A DNA stretch of 15,433 nucleotides from an uncultured Collinsella sp. GTDB lineage: Bacteria > Actinomycetota > Coriobacteriia > Coriobacteriales > Coriobacteriaceae. How positions within the stretch are numbered: position 1 is the first letter of the stretch; each line of letters begins with the position of its first letter. Below are positions 6,140 through 12,518 of this stretch, piece after piece. The notes under the pieces are model-generated. The model did no database searches. It saw only the letters and a list, made by a program, of their open reading frames with translations, and was not told the DNA's origin. Where the stretch lies: assembly GCA_900549455.1 (NCBI GenBank), contig UROM01000033.1, forward strand, positions 1-15,433. Reading direction: 5' to 3'. A program made the translations under genes and the position numbers.

Positions 6140-7108
6140 ATGAACGTATCGCAAGCACTCGAATACGAGCGCCAGCCGTTTATCCCCATGTTTATCTACG
6201 GCGACCACGGCGCCATGGAATCCGAGCGTCAGAAAGGCGAAGAGGCCCTCAAGGTGCTCGAAACCGAGTACTTTACCGCCGAGGACGACCCCGGCTTCGA
6301 CTTTGCCACCGTGCGCGACCTGGCCGACCGCAACCGCGACCTGTGCGACCAGATTGGCGAGGCGCGCCTGCGCAACGTGACGCCCGCGACGCTTTCGCGC
6401 GGCCTGTCCGACGCCGACACCTGCGCCGCCATCGGCAAGATGCAAAAGCGCACCGCCGCGTCCGTCATGCGCGAGATCCGCGGCGACCGCGACGCGCTCG
6501 GTGTCGCCTACGCTCGCAAGCCCATCCAGGGCACGGTGCTCGGCATCGATATCGAGACCACCGGCCGCGCACCCGAGCGCGGCTACATCATCAACGTGGG
6601 CTGGGAGATCATGGAGCTCACCAGCGACGCCGTCCCGCACGACGCCGAGGCGCACTACTGCGGTCTGCCCGGTATCTACCGCGGCGAGGATGTGCCGCTG
6701 TCGAATATCCACCACATCACCTGGGATGACATTGACGGCAAAACGCCCTTCCGCGAGAACAAGGAGCTGCAAAAGCAACTGCTCAAGCTTATGAAGAAGT
6801 ACCCGTACATGGCGCACAACGCCGCCTTTGAGGACAGCTGGTTCAAGATCCACCTGGACGGTTACGCCGAGGCGCGCCGCGCGGGTAAGATTATCGTCAT
6901 CGACTCGCGCCAGATCTGCCGCAGCCTGGACGCCGATGTGCGCTCGCTCCCTCGCGAGTCCGCACCCGCCGCGCTCGAGAACTGGGCGCGCCGCCGTGGC
7001 ACCCTCGCCGCCGACGCCAACGAGCAGCACCTGGGCCTCGACGACACCGACCTCATGCTCCGCACGGTGCAGGCCGAGTTCAACCTCAAGAACCTGTTTG
7101 CCAAGTAG
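6140..7108 (+). CDS. Putative DEDDh 3'-5' exonuclease (DnaQ-like)
   Basis: This 322-aa protein has an RNase T/DnaQ-type exonuclease domain in its C-terminal 190 residues. Exo I is GTVLGIDIETTG (D137, E139). Exo II is YPYMAHNAAFEDSWF (H226-N227 with E231-D232). Exo III is EQHLGLDDTDLML (H297, D302), the DEDDh arrangement. In Exo II the acid after HNxxF is usually Asp; here it is Glu followed by Asp. The first 130 residues, which are acidic and Arg-rich, are not recognised. ATG 6140 has AAGGAG six bases upstream. A longer in-frame ATG at 6062 has no ribosome binding site and would add sequence unlike the rest. It is monocistronic, with a strong terminator at 7208-7243. It may act in DNA repair or RNA trimming; the substrate is unknown. 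Confidence 0.85.
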   Translation: MNVSQALEYERQPFIPMFIYGDHGAMESERQKGEEALKVLETEYFTAEDDPGFDFATVRDLADRNRDLCDQIGEARLRNVTPATLSRGLSDADTCAAIGKMQKRTAASVMREIRGDRDALGVAYARKPIQGTVLGIDIETTGRAPERGYIINVGWEIMELTSDAVPHDAEAHYCGLPGIYRGEDVPLSNIHHITWDDIDGKTPFRENKELQKQLLKLMKKYPYMAHNAAFEDSWFKIHLDGYAEARRAGKIIVIDSRQICRSLDADVRSLPRESAPAALENWARRRGTLAADANEQHLGLDDTDLMLRTVQAEFNLKNLFAK

Positions 7109-7207
7109 ATTGCCATGCAGAGGTGCCATCCGCGAGCAACACTTGCCGGGCCATAGCGCCCCGCGCAAAAGCGACACGCCGAGGCGTCCTTCTCAAGCGA
7201 CGCAATG

Positions 7208-7243
7208 CGGGCCGATATCCAAGTGGATATCGGCCCGTTTTTT
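7208..7243 (+). terminator. Strong intrinsic terminator after the exonuclease gene
   Basis: A perfect 13-bp stem (7208-7220 with 7225-7237, core GGGCCGATATCC) closes the loop AAGT and is followed at once by six T. The gap of 99 bases between the stop codon and the stem holds no recognisable feature. Confidence 0.93.
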
Positions 7244-7536
7244 CGGCACCGCGCACGCGGCCCCCGGCCCTCGGGCCTAGCCGCCGTACAACTAAGAACT
7301 TCGTTTGAGCATGTTCAAGCCAAATTACACATCAGTTTTGACGCCGCTTTTGCATCAAAACGGCGTCGACCACCATCAGTTGTGGAGGTCTGCGTAGTCA
7401 ACGAACTGCAACGATGCTCCAAATGGCATCTTTCTCCATCATTGGCGTCAAGCTCTTGGGCAGCTTTTGTTATGTCGCAAGATTTTGCCTTGGCGTTCAT
7501 CGCGAGCCCCGCCGCCTGGTCTGCCATGCTATCTGT
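7244..7536. other. Gene-free leader before the nuclease gene, one hairpin
   Basis: No supported gene. The only clear structure is at 7340-7367: GACGCCG pairs with CGGCGTC, and after a one-base bulge TTTTG pairs with CAAAA around CAT. It has no T-run on either side. Base composition is visibly more A/T-rich than in neighbouring genes. No convincing promoter was found. Upstream in-frame starts for the next gene exist from 7414 but lack a properly spaced ribosome binding site. Confidence 0.5.
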
Positions 7537-8736
7537 ATGAGTATCGTGCTTTCACATAACACGGCAAAAACGGTCTACCAAGCCGCATACTCGGTATCCG
7601 CAATTGGAACCGAGCCCTGCAGTCCCGCCAAAATCTACGGGGCGCGCCCCAGCAAGAAACTTCTCGACTCTGCCGCCGACTGGCTCACCAGGCACAATAT
7701 CGCCCTTGATAACGGCGCGCCGCTCGATACAACGGTATTCGAGCGCGCAAACGTGCGCAACATACCGGGTTGCAAATGCCACGTATCGTCTAAGCGTTTC
7801 TCGGGATCGCGCTTTATCGAACTCGCTGACGGCATCTATATAGTCGGCGTCGAACTCTGCGCGCTTCAGGCCGCAACCTATCTTCCCTTTCGCGAACTTG
7901 TGGAGTACTACTTCGAACTGTGTGGCGCCTATTCCCTTGGGCGCGATGCTTCGACAGCCTATACCGAGCGCTTCGCGCTCACTTCGACCTCGAACCTCAA
8001 GCACTTTTTTAACTCCCTCACCGACTGCAAGGGGCTTGAGCTTGCCCGAAAAGCCATCCAGTGCGTGCGAGACGGATGCCGCTCGCCGATGGAAACGGCG
8101 TTTGTCATGATGCTCACGTTACCCAGACGCGAGGGCGGGCTGGGCATTAGCGAGATCGAGACCGACTACGAAGTAAAGGTCACAGCTGCCGCAAAAGACC
8201 TCACGCGGCGCGAAACGTTCTATATGGATGCATATCTCAAGCGGTCCCGAACCGACATCGAATACAACGGATTTCAACACGATGCCGAAGAAGACCGCGC
8301 CATTGACGAAGAGCGCAAGAACGCACTGGCGTCCATGGGCTATGGGATCATTACCGTAAGTCGCTATTCCTTTATGCACGCCAGCGCTTTCGCCAGAGTC
8401 ATGGAGGCAATCCAGCGAAAGGAGGGCATTCGCCCATCGCGCCTGCCCAAAGATTTCGCAATCAAGCAGGAAGGACTGCGACAATTTGTGCTCAGGAGAT
8501 TTATCGAGGAAAAGAAGCGCATTGAGGAGCTCCTCCGTCAAGACGTAGAGCAGCGTAGTGCACTTGAGCTCGAGCACGCCGTGCTCGAAGGCATCTCGCT
8601 GGACGACCCAACGATCAACGATGTCCCAGCCATCGACGACATGCAAGTCATCGAGCTGGATTGCCCGGAGTTCGCTCAAACAAGCACCTCCACGCCCGAA
8701 GGCAGGGTGTACGGGGCCAGAACAGAGACAGACTGA
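7537..8736 (+). CDS. Orphan protein: AbiEi-like region plus Vsr/DUF559-like PD-(D/E)XK nuclease domain
   Basis: This 399-aa protein has no firm family name. The N-terminal half (about 1-150) has the look of AbiEi-type regulator or DUF559-associated proteins, notably GIYIVGVELCALQAATYLPFRELVEYYFELCGAYSLG (99-135). The second half looks like a restriction-endonuclease fold: helix SPMETAFVMML with E186, then FYMDAYLKRSRTDIEYNG (D231, E242-x-N244), H248, and DEERKNALASMGYGIITVSR (257-276), which parallels the closing helix-strand of Vsr and DUF559. A Lys/Glu-rich helix (311-350) and an acidic tail follow. ATG 7537 is chosen by where homology-like sequence begins (MSIVLSHNTA); there is no good ribosome binding site. 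It is alone in its transcription unit between a terminator and an inverted-repeat element. Roles in defence, repair or mobile-element biology are open. Confidence 0.65.
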   Translation: MSIVLSHNTAKTVYQAAYSVSAIGTEPCSPAKIYGARPSKKLLDSAADWLTRHNIALDNGAPLDTTVFERANVRNIPGCKCHVSSKRFSGSRFIELADGIYIVGVELCALQAATYLPFRELVEYYFELCGAYSLGRDASTAYTERFALTSTSNLKHFFNSLTDCKGLELARKAIQCVRDGCRSPMETAFVMMLTLPRREGGLGISEIETDYEVKVTAAAKDLTRRETFYMDAYLKRSRTDIEYNGFQHDAEEDRAIDEERKNALASMGYGIITVSRYSFMHASAFARVMEAIQRKEGIRPSRLPKDFAIKQEGLRQFVLRRFIEEKKRIEELLRQDVEQRSALELEHAVLEGISLDDPTINDVPAIDDMQVIELDCPEFAQTSTSTPEGRVYGARTETD

Positions 8737-8742
8737 CAGGGC

Positions 8743-8984
8743 GGGTACCCCGGCGACGTGCAAAAACGGGAGTTTTCAGCAAAGCCGGGTATCCAAGGAG
8801 TCTCGAATTGATCCATTCCGCACCGATGCCGCGAATTTAACGCACGTTAAGCTACAGCTGGGGAATATCTATCGCCATTGACACTCTAGTAAAGCCCTAC
8901 GGCGGCAAATGCCGCCGCATTATGCAATAAATGACCCCTCGTCGATGCTGAAAACTCCCGTTTTTGCACGTCGCTAAGGTACCC
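8743..8984. mobile_element. 242-bp element with 39-bp inverted ends (REPIN/MITE-like)
   Basis: The arms at 8743-8781 and 8946-8984 are inverted copies identical at 36 of 39 positions; the three differences form one block after GGGTACC. Each arm contains its own small palindrome, TGC-AAAAC-GGGA-GTTTT-GCA, as REP units do. The 164-bp core has no coding potential. It contains TTAACG-CA-CGTTAA (8837-8850) and the hairpin CGGCGGC-AAAT-GCCGCCG (8900-8917). No target-site duplication is visible. The left arm starts 6 bases after the stop codon of the nuclease gene and may also help end its transcript. Confidence 0.7.
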
Positions 8985-8989
8985 ACGTT

Positions 8990-9023
8990 GGCATCGGCGG
9001 CCTTATCCGCACCCACCGATGCC
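8990..9023. repeat. 8-bp inverted repeat, possible weak hairpin
   Basis: GGCATCGG (8990-8997) pairs with CCGATGCC (9016-9023); CGG and CCG inside can extend the structure. There is no T-run, so a terminator role is doubtful. It lies between the inverted-repeat element and the arsR promoter. Confidence 0.4.
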
Positions 9024-9072
9024 CTTAGCCGCCTTTAGGACCAATCGATAGCAAAAAAATTCGCGAATTATA

Positions 9073-9132
9073 TTGACATATGAACATGCGCGCATATACT
9101 CGGAAGTAAGTTATATGAGCGCATGTTCATAT
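9073..9132 (+). promoter_or_regulatory. arsR promoter with two SmtB/CzrA-type operators
   Basis: TTGACA (9073-9078) and TATACT (9095-9100) form a strong promoter with a 16-bp spacer. Operator 1 (9078-9097) fills the spacer. Operator 2 (ATATGAGCGCATGTTCATAT, 9113-9132) lies between the promoter and the ribosome binding site. The reverse complement of operator 1 matches operator 2 at 19 of 20 bases. Together they form a perfect 15-bp inverted repeat (9077-9091 and 9119-9133). This is a classic layout for autorepression by a metal-sensing ArsR protein. Confidence 0.9.
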
Positions 9133-9146
9133 GAAAGGATATTGCA

Positions 9147-9515
9147 ATGAGCGATCTCGCTGATGAAATAAAGTCCAGCATCGACATCACCACCGTGCCC
9201 GACGTCCCCACCACCTGCTCGCCCGAGGACCTTCCCGACGAGGAGCTGCTGTACGACCTTGCTGACCTGTTCAAGGTCTTCAGCGACACCACGCGCATCA
9301 AGATCCTCTACGCCCTCATGAGCCGCGAACTTTGCGTGGCAGATATCGCCGAGGCGACCTCGACCTCGCAGTCCGCGGTGTCGCATCAGCTGCGCACGCT
9401 CAAGCAGTCGCACCTGGTTAAATTCCGGCGCGACGGCCGCAACATCCTCTACTCGCTTGCCGACGACCATGTCTACACCATGCTCAACCAAGGCATGAGC
9501 CACATCTGCGAATAG
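9147..9515 (+). CDS. ArsR/SmtB-family metal-sensing repressor (Zn/Cd/Co type)
   Basis: This 122-aa winged-helix repressor has LADLFKVFSDTTRIKILYAL, the DNA-reading helix SQSAVSHQLRTLKQ and the wing VKFRRDGRNILYSLAD. The C-terminal helix DDHVYTMLNQGMSHICE has D106, H108, H119 and E122. These fall in the same D-x-H...H-x-x-E spacing as the alpha-5 zinc site of SmtB and CzrA, and the protein ends there. ELCVADIAE (61-69) keeps only one of the two Cys used by the CadC alpha-3 site, and one further Cys lies at 24. Zn, Co or Cd sensing through alpha-5 is therefore likely: metal binding would release the operators. AAAGGA precedes ATG 9147 by 7 bases. The HMA gene follows 63 bases later. Confidence 0.93.
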   Translation: MSDLADEIKSSIDITTVPDVPTTCSPEDLPDEELLYDLADLFKVFSDTTRIKILYALMSRELCVADIAEATSTSQSAVSHQLRTLKQSHLVKFRRDGRNILYSLADDHVYTMLNQGMSHICE

Positions 9516-9578
9516 CGACCAACCACGGTACCAGCGCGGCCTGTACCCAAGCCGCAAAAACAGGGAAAGGAACCCGCC

Positions 9579-9797
9579 ATGAAAAAGCAGTTTAAACTCG
9601 ACGAGATCGACTGCGCCAACTGCGCGCGCGAGCTTCAGGACGAACTTACCAAGCTCGATGGCGTCAAGTCCGTTTCGGTCAACTTTATGACCCAGAAGTT
9701 GACGCTCGAAGCCGACGACGCCGAGTTCGACGAGGTCCTCGATCGCGTCGTGGAGTTTACCGCCGACGCCGAGCCGGACTGCGAGATCATTCTCTAG
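9579..9797 (+). CDS. Free-standing heavy-metal-associated (HMA) domain protein
   Basis: This 72-aa protein is a single ferredoxin-like HMA domain. FKLDEIDCANCARELQDELTKLDGV carries the metal-binding C-x-x-C (C12, C15). VKSVSVNFMTQKLTLEAD forms the next two strands. The Asp immediately before the first Cys (IDCANC) and the acidic C-terminus fit Zn/Cd-type HMA domains better than copper chaperones, which usually have MxCxxC. It would bind metal in the cytosol and may pass it to the ATPase encoded next, which lacks an HMA domain of its own. The ribosome binding site AAAGGA is well placed before ATG 9579. It is probably co-transcribed with the repressor, and a terminator follows at 9820. Confidence 0.9.
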   Translation: MKKQFKLDEIDCANCARELQDELTKLDGVKSVSVNFMTQKLTLEADDAEFDEVLDRVVEFTADAEPDCEIIL

Positions 9798-9819
9798 CCC
9801 AGGTTTATGCTGACCCACA

Positions 9820-9844
9820 AGGCCGCGCTTGCCGCGGTCTTTTC
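9820..9844 (+). terminator. Terminator after the HMA gene
   Basis: AGGCCGCG (9820-9827) pairs with CGCGGTCT (9833-9840) with one G-T pair around CTTGC, followed by TTTTC. It separates the arsR-HMA unit from the ATPase gene, which then needs its own promoter or read-through. Confidence 0.7.
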
Positions 9845-9854
9845 TCGCGAAATT

Positions 9855-9874
9855 ATATGAGCGAGTGTTCATAC
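9855..9874 (+). promoter_or_regulatory. Third ArsR operator, upstream of the P-type ATPase gene
   Basis: ATATGAGCGAGTGTTCATAC matches operator 2 of the arsR promoter at 17 of 20 positions. TACATT (9872-9877) lies at the same offset from the operator as the arsR -10 element, although no good -35 is visible. The ATPase is therefore expected to be derepressed by the same metal signal. Confidence 0.8.
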
Positions 9875-9896
9875 ATTCAAATGGGAGGTTTGAATC

Positions 9897-11849
9897 ATGG
9901 CAGCTGCCGATCCCAAAAAGAAAAAGAAGAAGCGCAAGAAGAAAGAGTCCCTTGAGCATAAGCGCAACCGTATCCTGGTAGCGCTAGGCATATTTGCGGT
10001 GGTGTACGCCCTCGACGAGCTCGGTACCCTTACCGCCGCATTCGGCACCCCGGGTGACGTCTATGCCAGCTTCGTGCTGTTCCTGGTGCCGTTCCTAATT
10101 GCCGGCTACGACGTACTCCAGAAGGCGTTCAGCAACATCCGCCGCGGCAAGGCGTTCGACGAGAGCTTCCTCATGGCCGTCGCGACCATCGGCGCGTTTG
10201 CCATGGTGCTCTTCCCCGACACCGACCCGCACATGGCCGAAGGCGCCGCCGTCATGCTGTTCTACCAGGTCGGCGAGCTGTTCCAAGCATACGCCGTGGG
10301 TAAGAGCCGCAAGTCGATCAGCGCCATGATGGACATCGCGCCCGACTACGCCAACGTCGAGCAAGCCGACGGCACGCTCGAGCAGGTCTTTCCCGATGAC
10401 ATCGCCGTCGGCACCGTCATCGTCGTCAAGCCCGGCGAGCGCGTGCCCATAGACGGCGTCATCGTCGAGGGCGAGACACAGCTCGATACCGCCGCCCTTA
10501 CCGGCGAGTCGGTCCCCCGCCCGGCCAAAACCGGAGACGATATCATCAGCGGCTGCATCAACATGACGGGTCTCATCCACGTGCGCACCACCAAGCCATT
10601 TGGCGAGTCCACCGTCGCGCGCGTCCTAGAGCTCGTAGAAAACGCCAGCGAAAAGAAGGCGCGTACCGAGAACTTCATCACGCGCTTCGCCCGCGTCTAC
10701 ACGCCCGCCGTCACCGGCGCGGCCGCGGTACTCGCGCTCGGCGGCGGCTTGGTCACCGGCGCCTGGTCCGACTGGATCCTGCGCGGCCTGACCTTCCTGG
10801 TCGTCAGCTGCCCGTGCGCGCTCGTGATCAGCGTCCCACTCAGCTTCTTTGGCGGCATCGGCGGCGCATCCAAGCTGGGCGTCCTCATCAAGGGCTCCAA
10901 CTACCTCGAGACGCTCGCCGATGTGGACACCGTCATCTTTGACAAGACCGGTACGCTCACCAACGGCACGTTTTCGGTCGTGGCGGTACACCCTGAGGCC
11001 GGCTATACCGAGCAGTCGCTGCTCGAAGTCGCGGCCCTCGCCGAGTCGTTTTCCGATCACCCCATCGCACGGTCCATACGTGCCGCCTACCAGGGTGAGC
11101 TTGACCAGAATCGCGTGAGCGACTCCGCCAATGTCGCGGGTCACGGTTTCACGGCAACCATCGACGGCAAGCGCGTCGTCGTCGGCAACGCCAAGATGCT
11201 TGCTGCGGCCGGTATCGAAGCCCCCAATTGCGAGGTCGTCGGTACGATCCTCCATGTACTGGTCGATGACACGTACGCCGGCCATATCGTAATTGCCGAC
11301 ACCGTCAAAGCCGATGCAGAGCAAACGATTCGCGACCTGCACACCGCCGGTGTCAAGCGCACCGTCATGCTCACGGGCGACCGCGAGGAAGTGGCGGCCA
11401 CCGTGGCCGAGCAGCTAGGACTCGACGAGTTCCACGCGCAGCTCATGCCAGGCGACAAGGTCGAGCGTGTTGAGGCATTGCTGGCGGCCGAATCGGGCAA
11501 GGGCAAGCTCGCCTTTGTAGGCGACGGCATCAACGATGCGCCCGTGCTCACCCGTGCAGACGTTGGCATTGCCATGGGCGCCATGGGCTCGGACGCCGCA
11601 ATTGAGGCCGCCGACGTCGTGCTCATGGACGACAAGCCTTCCAACATCTCCCGCGCTATCCGCGTGGCGCGCAAGACCATGACGATTGTTTGGCAGAACA
11701 TCATCTTTGCGCTGGGCATTAAGCTGCTGATTCTGGTGCTCGCGGCGCTCGGCATTGCCAACATGTGGCTCGCCGTCTTTGGCGACGTGGGCGTGGCGAT
11801 CATCGCCATCCTGAACGCCATGCGCGCGATGGGTGTCAAGAACCTGTAG
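9897..11849 (+). CDS. P1B-2-type Zn/Cd-exporting P-type ATPase without N-terminal HMA domain
   Basis: This 650-aa pump would export Zn(II), Cd(II) or Pb(II) using ATP. It has eight expected membrane helices. The actuator-domain motif is TGES (202-205). The metal-site helix is SCPCALVISVPLSFFGG with CPC at 305-307. The phosphorylation site is DKTGT (D349). SDHP (386-389) and GHGF (415-418) mark the nucleotide domain, followed by TGD (493-495) and GDGINDAP (542-549). K609 and D630 in the last two helices fit the P1B-2 class. The N-terminus is unusual: instead of the common CxxC HMA domain it has a Lys/Arg tract (7-16). The HMA domain is supplied by the separate 72-aa gene upstream. GGGAGG precedes ATG 9897 by 8 bases. 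ZntA- or CadA-like; I do not assign a symbol. Confidence 0.95.
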   Translation: MAAADPKKKKKKRKKKESLEHKRNRILVALGIFAVVYALDELGTLTAAFGTPGDVYASFVLFLVPFLIAGYDVLQKAFSNIRRGKAFDESFLMAVATIGAFAMVLFPDTDPHMAEGAAVMLFYQVGELFQAYAVGKSRKSISAMMDIAPDYANVEQADGTLEQVFPDDIAVGTVIVVKPGERVPIDGVIVEGETQLDTAALTGESVPRPAKTGDDIISGCINMTGLIHVRTTKPFGESTVARVLELVENASEKKARTENFITRFARVYTPAVTGAAAVLALGGGLVTGAWSDWILRGLTFLVVSCPCALVISVPLSFFGGIGGASKLGVLIKGSNYLETLADVDTVIFDKTGTLTNGTFSVVAVHPEAGYTEQSLLEVAALAESFSDHPIARSIRAAYQGELDQNRVSDSANVAGHGFTATIDGKRVVVGNAKMLAAAGIEAPNCEVVGTILHVLVDDTYAGHIVIADTVKADAEQTIRDLHTAGVKRTVMLTGDREEVAATVAEQLGLDEFHAQLMPGDKVERVEALLAAESGKGKLAFVGDGINDAPVLTRADVGIAMGAMGSDAAIEAADVVLMDDKPSNISRAIRVARKTMTIVWQNIIFALGIKLLILVLAALGIANMWLAVFGDVGVAIIAILNAMRAMGVKNL

Positions 11850-11865
11850 CGTCCGTAGTCCCTCC

Positions 11866-11992
11866 GGCCGGGACCGGGCTTGGTTTTGAAAATGTCCTCG
11901 CGCATGAGGCCCGCCTTTCCTGCTCCTGCGGAGCAACGGAAAGGCGGGCCTCGCGCTGCGGAATGTTTTCAAAACCAAGCCAGGTCCCGGCC
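11866..11992. repeat. 127-nt long imperfect palindrome (hairpin repeat)
   Basis: The outer arms (11866-11892 with 11966-11992) pair at 26 of 27 positions. An irregular loop is followed by a second stem: GAGGCCCGCCTTTCC (11906-11920) pairs perfectly with 11938-11952. It is capped by TGCTCC-TGC-GGAGCA (11921-11935). No T-run follows on either strand. It starts 17 bases after the ATPase stop codon. It looks like a dispersed palindromic element rather than a standard terminator, although it could block transcript decay or read-through between the convergent ATPase and DtxR genes. Confidence 0.8.
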
Positions 11993-12128
11993 TGCGGTGA
12001 CGTTGTTGGTGGTTCTTGGGCATCGCTTGCTGGCGGGGTTCCTTGTCTGAGTTGGACTTAGTTGGTGGGGCTACTGATCCCGGTCGCTGGTTCGCGCTTT
12101 GCGCGAACTCCGCGCTACTGTGGGTCAG
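11993..12128. other. G/T-rich gap between the long hairpin and the DtxR-family gene
   Basis: No gene is supported. The plus strand is strongly G/T-rich. The one clear structure is GTTCGCGC-TTT-GCGCGAAC (12090-12108), a perfect 8-bp hairpin lying just past the 3' end of the DtxR-family gene. It lacks a T-run on the minus strand, so it is at best a weak terminator. Confidence 0.45.
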
Positions 12129-12518
12129 TTAGGCTTCTGTTGTTGAACCCGCTACATCTTCCCGGCCCAACATCGCCCGTAGCTTCTCGAAGCTCTCCTC
12201 GCTCAGGCAGTGCTCCATGTGGCAGCCCTCTTGCGACGCGACCTCAGCCGAAACACCCGCATCCTCCAGCAGCCCCACGAAAAAGCAGTGACGTTCCCAC
12301 ATTTGACGAGCGACCTCCAGCCCTCGCTCTGTCAGATGAACATCTCGTTTGCCCATTTCGACATAGCCGTTGCTTTCCAGCGTCGCCATGGCCTTGGAAA
12401 CGCTCGCCTTGGTTACGCCGAGGTACTCCGCAACGTCGATCGAGCGCACGATGCCCTGACGTTCCGACAGAACGTAGATCGATTCGAGATAGTCTTCTCC
12501 GGATTCACGTAGGGCCAT
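12129..12518 (-). CDS. DtxR/MntR-family metal-dependent repressor
   Basis: This 129-aa protein has an N-terminal winged helix (SIDVAEYLGVTKASVSKAMATLESNGYVEM, reading V-x-LTERG in the wing) and the dimerisation/metal domain. It lacks the SH3-like third domain of DtxR, giving MntR-like length. The metal ligands align with B. subtilis MntR: D9 and E12 in GEDYLESIY, H77 in WERHCFF, then C99, E102 and H103 in EGCHMEHCLS. The MntR position E99 is Cys here, as in DtxR/IdeR (C102), so the site is a hybrid and Mn versus Fe cannot be decided. GAAAGG sits 6 bases before ATG 12518. Possible targets include the exporter at 4874-5968 and the DtxR-like box at 3390. It is monocistronic. Confidence 0.9.
   Translation of the reverse strand: MALRESGEDYLESIYVLSERQGIVRSIDVAEYLGVTKASVSKAMATLESNGYVEMGKRDVHLTERGLEVARQMWERHCFFVGLLEDAGVSAEVASQEGCHMEHCLSEESFEKLRAMLGREDVAGSTTEA

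Noticed and set aside
6020..7177. Minus-strand 385-aa frame, longer than the exonuclease it overlaps
   Set aside because: The plus strand encodes all three DEDDh motifs with a ribosome binding site and terminator. The antisense frame is repetitive Val/Gly/Asp-rich sequence with no motif.
7340..7367. Hairpin considered as a terminator
   Set aside because: No T-run on either strand and no gene end next to it.
7315..7527. Minus-strand 70-aa frame upstream of the nuclease gene, considered as a small antitoxin or partner
   Set aside because: No ribosome binding site, no recognisable domain, and no promoter could be placed; kept as gene-free leader.
9111..9959. Minus-strand 282-aa frame across the arsR-HMA region
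   Set aside because: It runs antisense to two well-supported genes and through their operators and terminator.
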